Origin: Firmicutes bacterium UBA3572
GTDB taxonomy: Bacteria; Bacillota; Desulfotomaculia; Desulfotomaculales; Desulforudaceae
Direction: 5' to 3'
Assembly: GCA_002375985.1 (NCBI GenBank)
Contig: DFNH01000018.1
Location: 6,208-70,207 of the forward strand
Length of the DNA: 64,000 nucleotides
The notes under the pieces were generated by a model that was not told the DNA's origin, did no database searches, and saw only the letters and a program-made list of their open reading frames with translations. The position numbers and the translations under genes were made by a program. How positions within the stretch are numbered: position 1 is the stretch's first letter; every line of letters starts with the position of its first letter. Positions 15,633 to 23,259 of the stretch are shown here, one piece after another.

Positions 15633-16561
15633 CCTCGGATTTTGTGATTGCGGTCCTGGCCACCGCCATTGTGGCGGGTACTCCGCTCCTTTACGCGGCA
15701 CTGGGTGAAATTATGGCCGAGCGCTCCGGGATTCTGAACCTGGGTGTAGAGGGTATGATGCTGGTGGGCGCGGTGAGCGGCTTTATCGTGGCCGTGGCCA
15801 CCGGGGACCCATGGCTGGGGGTGGTGACCGCTATGTGTGCCGGTGGGGCCATGGCCTGCATCCACGCCTTCCTGACCGTAACCATGAAGGCGAATCAGGT
15901 GGTCAGCGGCTTAGCCCTGACGTTGTTCGGGACGGGCCTGAGCGCTTTTCTGGGCAAGCCCTACATCGGCATCCCCCTGAAGGAGCCCCTGCGCGCGGTG
16001 CACCTGCCGGTGCTGGCCGATATTCCGGTAGTGGGGCCGATATTCTTCCAGCACGACGCCCTGGTACTCCTCAGTTTTCTACTGGCGCCGGCCCTGTGGT
16101 TTTATATTTACCGCACCCGTGCCGGGTTGAACCTGCGCGCGGTGGGAGAGAATCCCGCCGCCGCCGACTCCCTGGGAGTCAATGTATTCCGGAGCCGATA
16201 CGGGTACGTGATCCTAGGCGGCATGCTGGCCGGCATCGGCGGGGCTTATCTATCGCTGGTATACGTGCCGGCCTGGATGGAGAACATGGTTGCCGGCCGG
16301 GGCTGGATCGCCGTGGCCTTGGTAATTTTCGCCACCTGGAACCCGCTGAACGCTATGCTCGGCGCCTACATCTTCGGCGGCGTCGACGCCCTAGGCTTTC
16401 GACTGCAGGCGCTGGACGTGGCCGTGTCTCCCTACTTTCTGAAGATGCTGCCCTACCTGTTTACCGTTGGGGTGCTGATTCTGGTCACCCGGAAAAATAC
16501 GCTGAACCGCATCGGCGCACCCGGTGCCCTGGGTGAGCCCTACGACCGCGAGGAGCGGTGA
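15629..16561 (+). CDS. Nucleoside ABC importer permease 2
   Basis: This 310-residue partner permease has GEIMAERSGILNLGVEGMML near its N-terminus, AVGENPAAADSLGV in the middle and GGMLAGIGGAYLSLVYVPAW near its C-terminus, all typical of the YufQ/NupQ subfamily. The ATG overlaps the previous stop as ATGA, so all four importer genes form a single operon. Length and motifs are complete. With the upstream permease it makes the heterodimeric membrane channel. Confidence 0.9.
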   Translation: MTSDFVIAVLATAIVAGTPLLYAALGEIMAERSGILNLGVEGMMLVGAVSGFIVAVATGDPWLGVVTAMCAGGAMACIHAFLTVTMKANQVVSGLALTLFGTGLSAFLGKPYIGIPLKEPLRAVHLPVLADIPVVGPIFFQHDALVLLSFLLAPALWFYIYRTRAGLNLRAVGENPAAADSLGVNVFRSRYGYVILGGMLAGIGGAYLSLVYVPAWMENMVAGRGWIAVALVIFATWNPLNAMLGAYIFGGVDALGFRLQALDVAVSPYFLKMLPYLFTVGVLILVTRKNTLNRIGAPGALGEPYDREER

Positions 16562-16724
16562 CTTGAGCAGCCGGGAAAACGAGCAGCCAGACAAAAAGTA
16601 GCGTCAAAGATTTTAAATTTACAAGCAAAGGCTTTATTCCTGTACAGTTTATGACTGGCGCCGGAAGAAAGGCTTCCTTACCGGAGAGGGCTCTGTAGTT
16701 ATCAGAAGACCACTGGATTCGCCA

Positions 16725-16991
16725 CTAACTGGACTTTCCGAGCTTAATCTCCGCTTCCGGTTTGCGGGGATTCCACACGTGGTCACATTCCTTGCAGGCC
16801 AGGAGCGGCCGGGTCAGGTAGAGCCAGATGGAACCCAGCATCCATAAAGGGACTGCCAGCCAAAAAACCGGCAAAGCGACGGCGAACAGAATCAGGATGC
16901 CCGCCCCCGTAAAGCCCCATTTTACGAGTTTTGAATATTGGCCTACCAACGCCAGCTGTTCACCACCACACTTTGGGCACCGTATAGCCAC
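16725..16991 (-). CDS. Zinc-ribbon membrane protein, second copy
   Basis: The 88-residue protein starts MAIRCPKCGGEQL, has a hydrophobic hairpin (GILILFAVALPVFWLAVPLWML and following) and ends with ACKECDHVWNP. This is the same architecture as the protein at 10611-10907. The GTG at 16991 is preferred over an ATG at 17000, because the GGAG site abuts that ATG with no spacing but lies 9 bases from the GTG. It is a single gene on the opposite strand to its neighbours. Function unknown. Confidence 0.6.
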   Translation of the reverse strand: MAIRCPKCGGEQLALVGQYSKLVKWGFTGAGILILFAVALPVFWLAVPLWMLGSIWLYLTRPLLACKECDHVWNPRKPEAEIKLGKSS

Positions 16992-17126
16992 GGTAAGCAT
17001 CTCCTTAATTTAATAAATATTTAGTTGGCTCCCGGACAAACGCCGGTTTGACATTGATTATACGCTATTCATCTTTTCTTGGCGAGCAAAACGGTATTTA
17101 GAGCGCCGGCGTGAGTGCAGATACTG

Positions 17127-17155
17127 TTGACACCGGCCACGAGTTTTGGTATGAT
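17127..17155 (+). promoter_or_regulatory. Sigma-A promoter of the aromatic-acid operon
   Basis: TTGACA (17127-17132), a 17-base spacer and TATGAT (17150-17155) give a near-consensus sigma-A promoter. Transcription would begin near 17162, just before T-box stem I. Confidence 0.85.
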
Positions 17156-17429
17156 GCAAATACCTAAATTTATATCTTCGCAAAGGCTGTGAAGGGGAAA
17201 AGTAGACCGGTCCCAGCTCTCCAGGGAGGAAGCGTCGCCGACTGAAAGCGCTTCAGAGTATGGCTGGTTGAAGTTCTCCCCCGAGCTGCCCGGCTGAAAG
17301 CCGTATCCGGTCAAGTAGGCCGTGCCGGAGTCTCCCGCCGTTAAAAGGGAGGGGGTATCGGATGTGGTTGTCCCGTACCCGGCGCATAAGCGGGTCCTTG
17401 GACCAATCAGGGTGGTACCGCGGAAGTGA

Positions 17430-17462
17430 AAGCTTTCGTCCCTAAGGGATGTAAGCTTTTTT
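17430..17462 (+). terminator. First T-box terminator
   Basis: AAAGCTTTCGTCCCT pairs with AGGGATGTAAGCTTT (allowing G-U and a small mismatch) and runs into TTTTTT. It competes with the antiterminator formed by the first T-box. Confidence 0.8.
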
Positions 17463-17540
17463 GTTGGCGCCGGGTCAGCGGAGCCGATCCCGTACCCTTT
17501 AGGAGTGGGTGCATGACACCTATTTGGGTGGTACCGCGGA

Positions 17541-17581
17541 AGCCCGGCTTTCGTCCCAAACGAAAGCCGGGCTTTTTAATT
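17541..17581 (+). terminator. Second T-box terminator
   Basis: AGCCCGGCTTTCG and CGAAAGCCGGGCT form a perfect 13-bp stem with loop TCCCAAA, followed by TTTTAATTT. It is stronger than the first and ends 32 bp before the DAHP synthase start. Confidence 0.9.
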
Positions 17582-17612
17582 TAATGGGATGAACCAAGGA
17601 GGCTTGTAAACG

Positions 17613-18617
17613 ATGATCGTGATGGAAACGGATAGTTCCGAACGAACGACCGAGGTCAGCCGGGTACTGCGCAGTTTGGGTCTGAACGCGCGGTTGGTCG
17701 GCAGCGGTCGGATTTTGTGTACCGTCCAGGAACGTGTGGACGCGGGTCTCCTGGATACTCTGGCGGCTATTCCCGGCGTGCGTTTGGTGCGGCAGGTGGG
17801 CGGGCCGTTCATCTTGAGCGGCAGAGCACCCGAAGACCGCACCACCGTGGTTCGGGTGGGCCGCGCAGCCATTGGTTCCGGGGAGGTCACCGTGATCGCC
17901 GGTCCCTGTGCCGTGGAGAGTCGGGAACAGTTGCTTGGCGCGGCTCAGGCGGTGGCCGTTGCCGGAGCGAAGATTCTACGGGGCGGCACCTACAAACCAC
18001 GAACGTCACCTTACAGTTTTCAGGGCATGGAACGGCGGGGGCTGGAACTCATGGCGGAAGTGGCGGCACATACCGGGTTGGCTACGGTGACCGAGGTGAT
18101 CGACGAGCGCAGCCTGGAGGCGGCGGTGGAGTACGTGGATATGCTCCAGGTGGGCTCGCGGAACATGCAGAACTTTCAGCTCCTGCGAGCGGTGGGCCGC
18201 GCGGGCAAACCGGTGCTCCTGAAACGCGGTATGTCGGCAACCATCGAGGAGTGGTTAATGGCGGCCGAGTACATTTTGGCCGAGGGCAACGATCAGGTGG
18301 TGTTGTGCGAACGGGGCATCCGGACGTTTGAAACCTACACCCGGAACACGTTGGATCTGAGTGCCGTTTCGCTGATCAAGAACTTAAGTCACCTGCCGAT
18401 AATCGTCGATCCCAGTCACGCCACCGGTCGGCCCGAATTGATCGCACCTATGTCCCGGGCGGCGGTAGCCGCTGGTGCCGACGGGATCATTGTTGAGGTT
18501 CACCCTTATCCGGAAAGGGCGCTCTGCGACGGTAAGCAATCCCTGGATCCTGTTGCCTTTAACCGGCTGATGGTAGACGTCAAGATCGTGGCCCGGGCTT
18601 TGGGCCGGGAGATATAA
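17613..18617 (+). CDS. aroF: 3-deoxy-7-phosphoheptulonate (DAHP) synthase
   Basis: The 334-residue enzyme condenses phosphoenolpyruvate with erythrose-4-phosphate, the first step of aromatic amino-acid synthesis. Residues 1-75 form the small regulatory FL domain seen in Thermotoga-type enzymes. The KdsA/AroF barrel follows with IAGPCAVES, GGTYKPRTSPYSFQGM, QVGSRNMQNFQLL, KRGMSATIEEWLMAAEY and PIIVDPSHATGR. All phosphoenolpyruvate and metal-binding motifs are present. The ATG follows GGAGG. It is the first gene behind the T-box leader and lies 17 bp before pheA, so its expression should respond to tRNA charging, probably tRNA-Phe. Confidence 0.94.
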   Translation: MIVMETDSSERTTEVSRVLRSLGLNARLVGSGRILCTVQERVDAGLLDTLAAIPGVRLVRQVGGPFILSGRAPEDRTTVVRVGRAAIGSGEVTVIAGPCAVESREQLLGAAQAVAVAGAKILRGGTYKPRTSPYSFQGMERRGLELMAEVAAHTGLATVTEVIDERSLEAAVEYVDMLQVGSRNMQNFQLLRAVGRAGKPVLLKRGMSATIEEWLMAAEYILAEGNDQVVLCERGIRTFETYTRNTLDLSAVSLIKNLSHLPIIVDPSHATGRPELIAPMSRAAVAAGADGIIVEVHPYPERALCDGKQSLDPVAFNRLMVDVKIVARALGREI

Positions 18618-18634
18618 GCAGGAGGGATCAGCGC

Positions 18635-19762
18635 ATGGAAACCGTTGCCTATTTGGGCCCCGAGGGCACTTATTCGGAGGAAGCGGCGTCCGTCTGGTCC
18701 GGCAACCGCCCGGTACGCCTGCAAGCATTGGGATCGTTGGTGAAGGTGGCCAAGGCCGTCGACGCGGGTGAGGTAGACTGGGGGGTGCTGCCGGCCGAGA
18801 ATTCCTGTGAGGGATCCCTGGCCCTGACGTTGGACCTGCTGATGGACCGGGCCGACCGTCTCCAAATCTGTGGCGAAGTGGTGCTGCGGGTCCGCCACCA
18901 CCTGCTGGTCCGGCCGGGAGTTAGCGGGAAACGGGTGACCCGGATCTTATCCCACTTTCAGGCCCTGGCCCAGTGCCGGGGTTACCTGGAACGGCATTTT
19001 CCGGGGGTCGAACTCAGTGAGGTAGAGAGCACCGCCGAAGCCGCCCGGACGGTCGCGGCAAGCGGCGAACCCTGGGCCGCAATCGGTTCGGCCAGGGCGG
19101 CACGGCTCTTCAATTTGGCTGTGGCGGCGGAAGACGTAGCCGATCTACAGGAAAACGCCACTCGGTTTTTGGTTGTTGGACGCCGGGGTTGCCAAGTCGG
19201 GGCGGGCGACAAGACCACGATCCTGGCCGGGGTAGACAACCGGCCGGGTGCTCTTTACCGACTATTGGGCGAATTTGCCCGGCGCGGGATCAACCTGACC
19301 CGGATCGAGTCCCGGCCGGCCAAAACCCGGCTGGGAGAGTACGTCTTCTTCATCGATTTCGAGGGAAATCCAGAAAGACCCGAGGTCGCCGAGGCCCTTG
19401 CCGGGGCCCGGCAGAGGACCAGCTTCCTCAAGATTTTGGGCTGCTACCCCGCGGCTGGAACAGCCGCTCCTGCATCCGACGCTACCGATCCCGATTTGGC
19501 CCAGATTCGGGCCGAAATCGACCTGTTGGACGGCTGGATTGTCGATTTGCTGGCCCAGCGCGCGTCCTTGGTACGGACCATCGGCAAGCTGAAGGCCGGC
19601 CGGCCGATTCGGGATCCGGTACGGGAGAAACAGGTGCTCAGCCGGCTCCAGGAACTGGCGGCCGAGAAAGGGGTCGACCCCCAGGTGGTGGCGGGGGTGT
19701 ACGGGCTGCTCTTGCCTTATTATGTGGAACTGCAAAACCCCTCCGCGAGAAGTTTGGATTAA
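18635..19762 (+). CDS. pheA: Prephenate dehydratase with ACT and C-terminal chorismate mutase
   Basis: The 375-residue protein joins three domains. Prephenate dehydratase occupies residues 1-185, with YLGPEGTYSEEA, PAENSCEGS and the catalytic NATRFLVV. An ACT domain at about 193-270 has the Phe-binding signatures NRPGALYRLL and ESRP. A chorismate mutase of the AroQ type follows at about 285-370 (LAQIRAEIDLLDGWIVDLLA). The common P-protein order is mutase-dehydratase-ACT; here the mutase is at the C-terminus. It would convert chorismate to phenylpyruvate with feedback inhibition by phenylalanine. It is co-transcribed with aroF. Confidence 0.93.
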   Translation: METVAYLGPEGTYSEEAASVWSGNRPVRLQALGSLVKVAKAVDAGEVDWGVLPAENSCEGSLALTLDLLMDRADRLQICGEVVLRVRHHLLVRPGVSGKRVTRILSHFQALAQCRGYLERHFPGVELSEVESTAEAARTVAASGEPWAAIGSARAARLFNLAVAAEDVADLQENATRFLVVGRRGCQVGAGDKTTILAGVDNRPGALYRLLGEFARRGINLTRIESRPAKTRLGEYVFFIDFEGNPERPEVAEALAGARQRTSFLKILGCYPAAGTAAPASDATDPDLAQIRAEIDLLDGWIVDLLAQRASLVRTIGKLKAGRPIRDPVREKQVLSRLQELAAEKGVDPQVVAGVYGLLLPYYVELQNPSARSLD

Positions 19763-19790
19763 AAACTAGATTAAATTTTTGTTAGGGGTA

Positions 19791-19871
19791 ATGCTTGTGC
19801 GTATCCTGGTGGTAGGAACCTTGGTATTGGCGACGTTGGGTTTGCTGTTAACGGCCGGGGGTTGCTTTTGA
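19791..19871 (+). CDS. Possible tiny hydrophobic peptide
   Basis: A 26-codon frame directly after pheA encodes MLVRILVVGTLVLATLGLLL followed by a short TAGGCF tail, a signal- or lipoprotein-like peptide. AGGGG lies just upstream, better spaced for an internal GTG at 19797 than for the ATG. It resembles entericidin-like peptides only in composition. It may be a chance frame. Confidence 0.35.
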   Translation: MLVRILVVGTLVLATLGLLLTAGGCF

Positions 19872-19883
19872 TAAAGAAGGTTG

Positions 19884-19910
19884 GGGCCTGCGGGACAGGC
19901 CCTTGGTTTC
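19884..19910 (+). terminator. Terminator of the aro-phe operon
   Basis: GGGCCTG and CAGGCCC pair across a 5-base loop and are followed by TTGGTTTCT. Confidence 0.6.
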
Positions 19911-19941
19911 TAAGATGGGTTTGCCCGGGCTCCGGGAGCAG

Positions 19942-20541
19942 TTAGTCTTCCACACTTCCTGGTTCGGACTGTGCCGGTGGCGGGGCGGCCGGGGCCAGGA
20001 TTGGCCGCAGGCGCGGGTCGGTGGCCATATCCCGGAGCAGGTCCTGCATCTGGCGCTGGGACATCATTTCCAGTACGCCGTCCCGGTTTTCCGGTCGGGC
20101 AAGAATGTTTGCGGTTGCGGTCTGCATGCGTGGCAGGGTGAACATCCGCTCGCTGGCCCGGATGGTGTCCGGATTGGTGAGGATGTCGATTACGTTATCC
20201 TGCATCCGGGGATCGCCGAGCATCGTGGCAAACGCCCCCTGCATCCGGGCGGTACTCATAATTTCTATTAGCGGTTCGCGTAGCCGCGGTGCACTCAGGA
20301 TGTCCGCCACCCGGTTCCGGTTGGCGGGATCCGCCAGGTACTCGGCCACCCCCGCCTGGGTCAGAACCCGTTCTCCCTCGGGTCGGGCCTGGGGTGAAGG
20401 CCCGAAGCGCGGTCCGGTCCAAATGCCGATCAGAAAGGCAATCACGACGGTACCGACCAGCAGCACGAGCCACCACCGGGTATCGAGGCCTTCCCGCCAC
20501 TTGCGTCGGTCCGGCAAACGTTCTTCTGAGGTATCGGGCAC
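19942..20541 (-). CDS. Membrane-anchored protein with eight 13-residue repeats
   Basis: This 199-residue protein starts with a charged stretch, then one membrane span (WWLVLLVGTVVIAFLIGIW). From about residue 70 it consists of eight tandem 13-residue units such as SAPRLREPLIEIM, GDPRMQDNVIDIL and TLPRMQTATANIL, plus a partial ninth, before a Pro/Ala-rich tail. The period implies a regular helical solenoid or coiled-coil rod outside the membrane. The GTG at 20541 is chosen because GGGAGG lies 7 bases before it. It looks somewhat like spore-germination proteins such as GerD, but I cannot confirm that. It is transcribed divergently from the VanX-like gene. Confidence 0.6.
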   Translation of the reverse strand: MPDTSEERLPDRRKWREGLDTRWWLVLLVGTVVIAFLIGIWTGPRFGPSPQARPEGERVLTQAGVAEYLADPANRNRVADILSAPRLREPLIEIMSTARMQGAFATMLGDPRMQDNVIDILTNPDTIRASERMFTLPRMQTATANILARPENRDGVLEMMSQRQMQDLLRDMATDPRLRPILAPAAPPPAQSEPGSVED

Positions 20542-20697
20542 GGTAAGTCCTCCCTTCAGATGTTTTTGTTTAGCTTTTCGCTCGGTTTCCAGAATTATAC
20601 GATCCGGCGGCGTGCGTTTGCGGGCCGGCTTTTTTTTCACCGGGGGAAGTGTTAACCTGAGGAGGACGACATAAAAGGTTTGATAGGGGGTAGCCGC

Positions 20698-22074
20698 TTG
20701 CGCTGGCGTGCAATCCTGACGTTGGTGCTGATCACGGGGCTGGCCGCGGTCGGCGGGTTACTCTGGTGGGGGGTGCAGCCGGTGAACGAGGAACACCGGG
20801 TTTTGCAAGTGGTGGCCCGGCCCGGAAACCGGGCCGAAGGTTTTCTGGTCGAACCGGACGGTAAAGGTCTAAAGCAGCAGGACCTGCGGGGTATCGCCTG
20901 GGCTTTCGGCCGTGGCGCCGTCCACTATCCGGACGCCCCAGGAGAGATGTTTGTCTTCGGGGGGCGGGCTTATGTGTGCGGCCCCGGTGGTGAGGTCCGG
21001 CGGGCAGAGGTACTGGTGAACACCGAGTCCGCCCTGGGGCTGGGGCGTGAGGCCGGCGTGAGTGCCCTCCTGTATTTGCCAGAGGGTGACCCGGTGCCGC
21101 TGGGAGCGGTGTTGGCCCAGGTCGGCGCTGGCTTGAAGGATCCGGTGGCAGTGGTCGGTGTCGGTCGCTTTGCGGGTGTGTCCATCCGGCCGGTGGATAC
21201 CTCCCCCATGAGCCGTTTGTCGGCCTGGCGGCAAGCCTTGTCCGCACGGTCGATTGGGCCCAAAGGGTTGGTTTTTCTGGCCTTCCGGACCGGTGATGTT
21301 GGGCCGGAGCGGAGAACGCAAGGGGAATGGCAGTTATACGGCTTACTGACCGAGGAATTACCCGCCACCGGTCCGGTAGTAACTGCCGGTGAGATCTTGG
21401 GGCGGGCACGGGAAGCCGGGCCCCGGACACCGACTCCGGTGTCTACGAACAGTAGCGCGGTGGAACTGGTCCTGGCGGTTTACGACCTGGACCGCATCGT
21501 TTTGGCTACCGATTTCATTGAGCCGCCCCTGGTGGAGATCACTGCCGTAGACCCGACCATTGTGCTGGACATCCGTTATGCCGGCAAGAATAACTTCGCG
21601 GGCCGGCCGGTATACGCCGCACCGCGGGCTTACCTGGTCTTGCCGGAGGCCGAGCGGCTGGCGCGGGTGAACGCCCGCTTGCGGGAACAGGGGTTTCGCC
21701 TGAAGGTCTACGACGCCTACCGGCCTTTCTCCGATCACGCCCGCCTTTGGGAACTGGCCCCCGATAAGCGATATTGGGCCGATCCGGCAAAGGGATCACG
21801 CCACAGCCGGGCCGCCGCCGTCGACTGTACCCTGGTGACCTTGGACGGGCAAGCGGTGGAGATGCCGACCGACTTTGATGACTTTACGCCCCGGGCGCAC
21901 CGCGACTACCAGGGGGCTTCGGCAGCCGCTCTCCGGCACCGGGCCATTTTGGAAGAGGCCATGGCCGCGGAAGGATTCATCCCCTTGCCCAAAGAATGGT
22001 GGCACTTCGACAGTCCGGTCTGGTGGGAATATCCCCTGCGGGACATCCCGCTGGCGTTGGATGGTACGGGTTGA
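20698..22074 (+). CDS. VanX-type D-alanyl-D-alanine dipeptidase with large N-terminal domain
   Basis: The C-terminal 190 residues of this 458-residue protein are an M15D peptidase: VYDAYRPFSDHARLW, then SRHSRAAAVDCTLV holding the His and Asp zinc ligands, and PKEWWHFDSP with the catalytic Glu and third ligand His. Such enzymes split D-Ala-D-Ala or related cell-wall dipeptides. The N-terminus has a membrane anchor (LTLVLITGLAAVGGLLWWGV) and about 240 residues of unknown fold, which is unusual since VanX alone is about 200 residues. The TTG at 20698 is chosen because GGGGG lies 7 bases upstream. No vancomycin-resistance genes are nearby, so a role in wall turnover or sporulation is likelier. 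Confidence 0.82.
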   Translation: MRWRAILTLVLITGLAAVGGLLWWGVQPVNEEHRVLQVVARPGNRAEGFLVEPDGKGLKQQDLRGIAWAFGRGAVHYPDAPGEMFVFGGRAYVCGPGGEVRRAEVLVNTESALGLGREAGVSALLYLPEGDPVPLGAVLAQVGAGLKDPVAVVGVGRFAGVSIRPVDTSPMSRLSAWRQALSARSIGPKGLVFLAFRTGDVGPERRTQGEWQLYGLLTEELPATGPVVTAGEILGRAREAGPRTPTPVSTNSSAVELVLAVYDLDRIVLATDFIEPPLVEITAVDPTIVLDIRYAGKNNFAGRPVYAAPRAYLVLPEAERLARVNARLREQGFRLKVYDAYRPFSDHARLWELAPDKRYWADPAKGSRHSRAAAVDCTLVTLDGQAVEMPTDFDDFTPRAHRDYQGASAAALRHRAILEEAMAAEGFIPLPKEWWHFDSPVWWEYPLRDIPLALDGTG

Positions 22075-22097
22075 CACACCCATCGGGGGGATATAGT
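22071..22097 (+). promoter_or_regulatory. Possible promoter of the UPF0316 gene
   Basis: TTGACA (22071-22076) and TATAGT (22092-22097) are separated by 15 bases, slightly short of optimal. It overlaps the stop codon of the preceding gene. Confidence 0.4.
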
Positions 22098-22148
22098 TTT
22101 GACATATTGGACGGTAAACATGACCGCTGGGGAGGGGAGAGCAGGAAT

Positions 22149-22700
22149 ATGGAAGCTTGGCTGGGAATGCTTTTTGGTTACGTGTTAATTTTCTGTGCCC
22201 GGGTCGCCGATATGTCCCTGGATGTGATCCGGGTGCTGCTTTTAACCCGCGGCTGGAAGTGGTTGGCCAGCGTGGTCGGCTTCGTGGAGATCATCATTTT
22301 TATACTGGTTTTGAATTATGTCCTGCAGGATGGGCTGACCGATCCGGGCAAGATCATTGCCTACGCGGCCGGGTTTGCCACCGGAAACCTGGTGGGCGGC
22401 ATCATGGAGGAGCGGCTGGCCATGGGGTTCGTATCCCTGCAGGTATTTCCTCCGGTGACCAAGGTGGACGAACTGACCGCCCTGTTCCGCCGGGAAGGGT
22501 TCGGGGTGACGCTGGTGACCGGGGAAGGGCGGGACGGTTACCGAAAAATCCTGTTTTTGTTCCTGAAGCGCAAGGACTTAAACCGCGCCCTGAAGGTGTT
22601 AAACCAGTACGATCCCAAAATGTTCTTCAGCGTTTCCGACGCGCGCATCATTCACGGCGGAATCATCCCGGGCCGGAGCAGCGTGGTGGCCGGCCGGTAA
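22149..22700 (+). CDS. UPF0316 membrane protein (DUF2179)
   Basis: The 183-residue protein has three N-terminal membrane spans with ARVADMSLDVIRVLLLTRGW and GFATGNLVGGIMEERLAMG, followed by a cytoplasmic DUF2179 domain ending SVSDARIIHGGIIPG. This is the UPF0316 (YebE-like) family of unknown function. The ATG at 22149 is supported by GGAGAGCAGG and gives the usual family length, so a longer upstream frame is not used. A strong terminator follows 70 bp downstream, making it a single-gene unit. Confidence 0.8.
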   Translation: MEAWLGMLFGYVLIFCARVADMSLDVIRVLLLTRGWKWLASVVGFVEIIIFILVLNYVLQDGLTDPGKIIAYAAGFATGNLVGGIMEERLAMGFVSLQVFPPVTKVDELTALFRREGFGVTLVTGEGRDGYRKILFLFLKRKDLNRALKVLNQYDPKMFFSVSDARIIHGGIIPGRSSVVAGR

Positions 22701-22769
22701 ACCGGTCACCATGTTTCCGGCGGCTGTGGGCAACGCATAAAAACCTAATGCCAAACGGCAGGTGATCGC

Positions 22770-22800
22770 ACGCCTCGGCCTCGGGCCGGGGCGTTTTTTG
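22770..22800 (+). terminator. Rho-independent terminator
   Basis: ACGCCTCGGCC and GGCCGGGGCGT form an 11-bp stem (one G-U) with a 3-base loop, followed by TTTTTT. Confidence 0.9.
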
Positions 22801-22810
22801 TTTGACCGCC

Positions 22811-22854
22811 TTGACAAAAGGAAGCAGGAAAATGTAAAGTTCATATTAGAATAT
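22811..22854 (+). promoter_or_regulatory. ArsR promoter and probable operator
   Basis: TTGACA (22811-22816), 18 bases and TAAAGT (22835-22840) form a promoter. The palindrome ATATTAGAATAT (22843-22854) lies at the expected transcription start, where ArsR-family repressors bind. Confidence 0.65.
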
Positions 22855-22881
22855 ACTGATAGAGTAAAGAAAGGGATGGCC

Positions 22882-23202
22882 ATGGGTACCGATGTTTTTA
22901 CCTTGCAGGCCGAGATCCTTAAGGCTTTAAGTCACCCGACGCGCATTCGGATCGTGAATCAACTGCGCCGCGGGGAACGCTGCGTGTGTGAAATTATGGC
23001 CGAATTGGAACTGGAGCAGTCCAACGTTTCCCAGCACCTGGCGGTTTTAAAGCGGGCGGGCTTGCTGGGAGCGCGTAAGGACGGCCTCAAGATGATGTAC
23101 TGGGTGCGCCGGCCAGAGGTGTTCGTGGTACTGGATACCCTCCGGCGGATGGTGCTGCTTCGGGTCGAGGAACAGGTACGGCTGTTAAGCGAGGCTGAGT
23201 AG
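22882..23202 (+). CDS. arsR: ArsR-family metalloregulator
   Basis: This 106-residue winged-helix repressor has LKALSHPTRIRIVNQLRRGERCVCEIM, where the CVC in the recognition-helix region matches the arsenic-sensing motif of classic ArsR proteins. It is followed by EQSNVSQHLAVLKRAGLLGARKDG. ATG 22882 is chosen because AAAGGG is 6 bases upstream; an ATG two codons earlier is also possible. A promoter with a palindrome at its start site lies directly upstream, and an ArsP-like permease gene follows 57 bp later. It probably derepresses the pair when trivalent arsenic or a similar thiol-binding metalloid enters the cell. Confidence 0.88.
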   Translation: MGTDVFTLQAEILKALSHPTRIRIVNQLRRGERCVCEIMAELELEQSNVSQHLAVLKRAGLLGARKDGLKMMYWVRRPEVFVVLDTLRRMVLLRVEEQVRLLSEAE

Positions 23203-23259
23203 CATCGGTTAAGATGCTTGTGCGTGGAACATGGTGCCACCGGGAGGGATCAGATTTAT

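Larger units (their letters stand above)
17162..17582 (+). ncRNA. T-box leader with one stem I and two antiterminator modules
   Basis: Stem I runs from about 17180 to 17285, with the AGTAGA loop-E segment, an apical GGAAGCG / CTGAAAGCGCTTC region and a 3' strand reading TTGAAGTTCTCCCCC. The likely specifier is TTC (Phe) at 17274-17276. The conserved T-box GGTGGTACCGCGG occurs twice, at 17411-17423 and 17527-17539. Each copy is followed by its own terminator. Only about 60 bases separate the first terminator from the second T-box, too few for another stem I. Uncharged tRNA-Phe would therefore have to promote readthrough at two consecutive terminators before the aro-phe genes are transcribed. 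Confidence 0.9.

Noticed and set aside
16562..16724. 12-codon frame after permease 2 and weak hairpins
   Set aside because: Too short and without supporting features.
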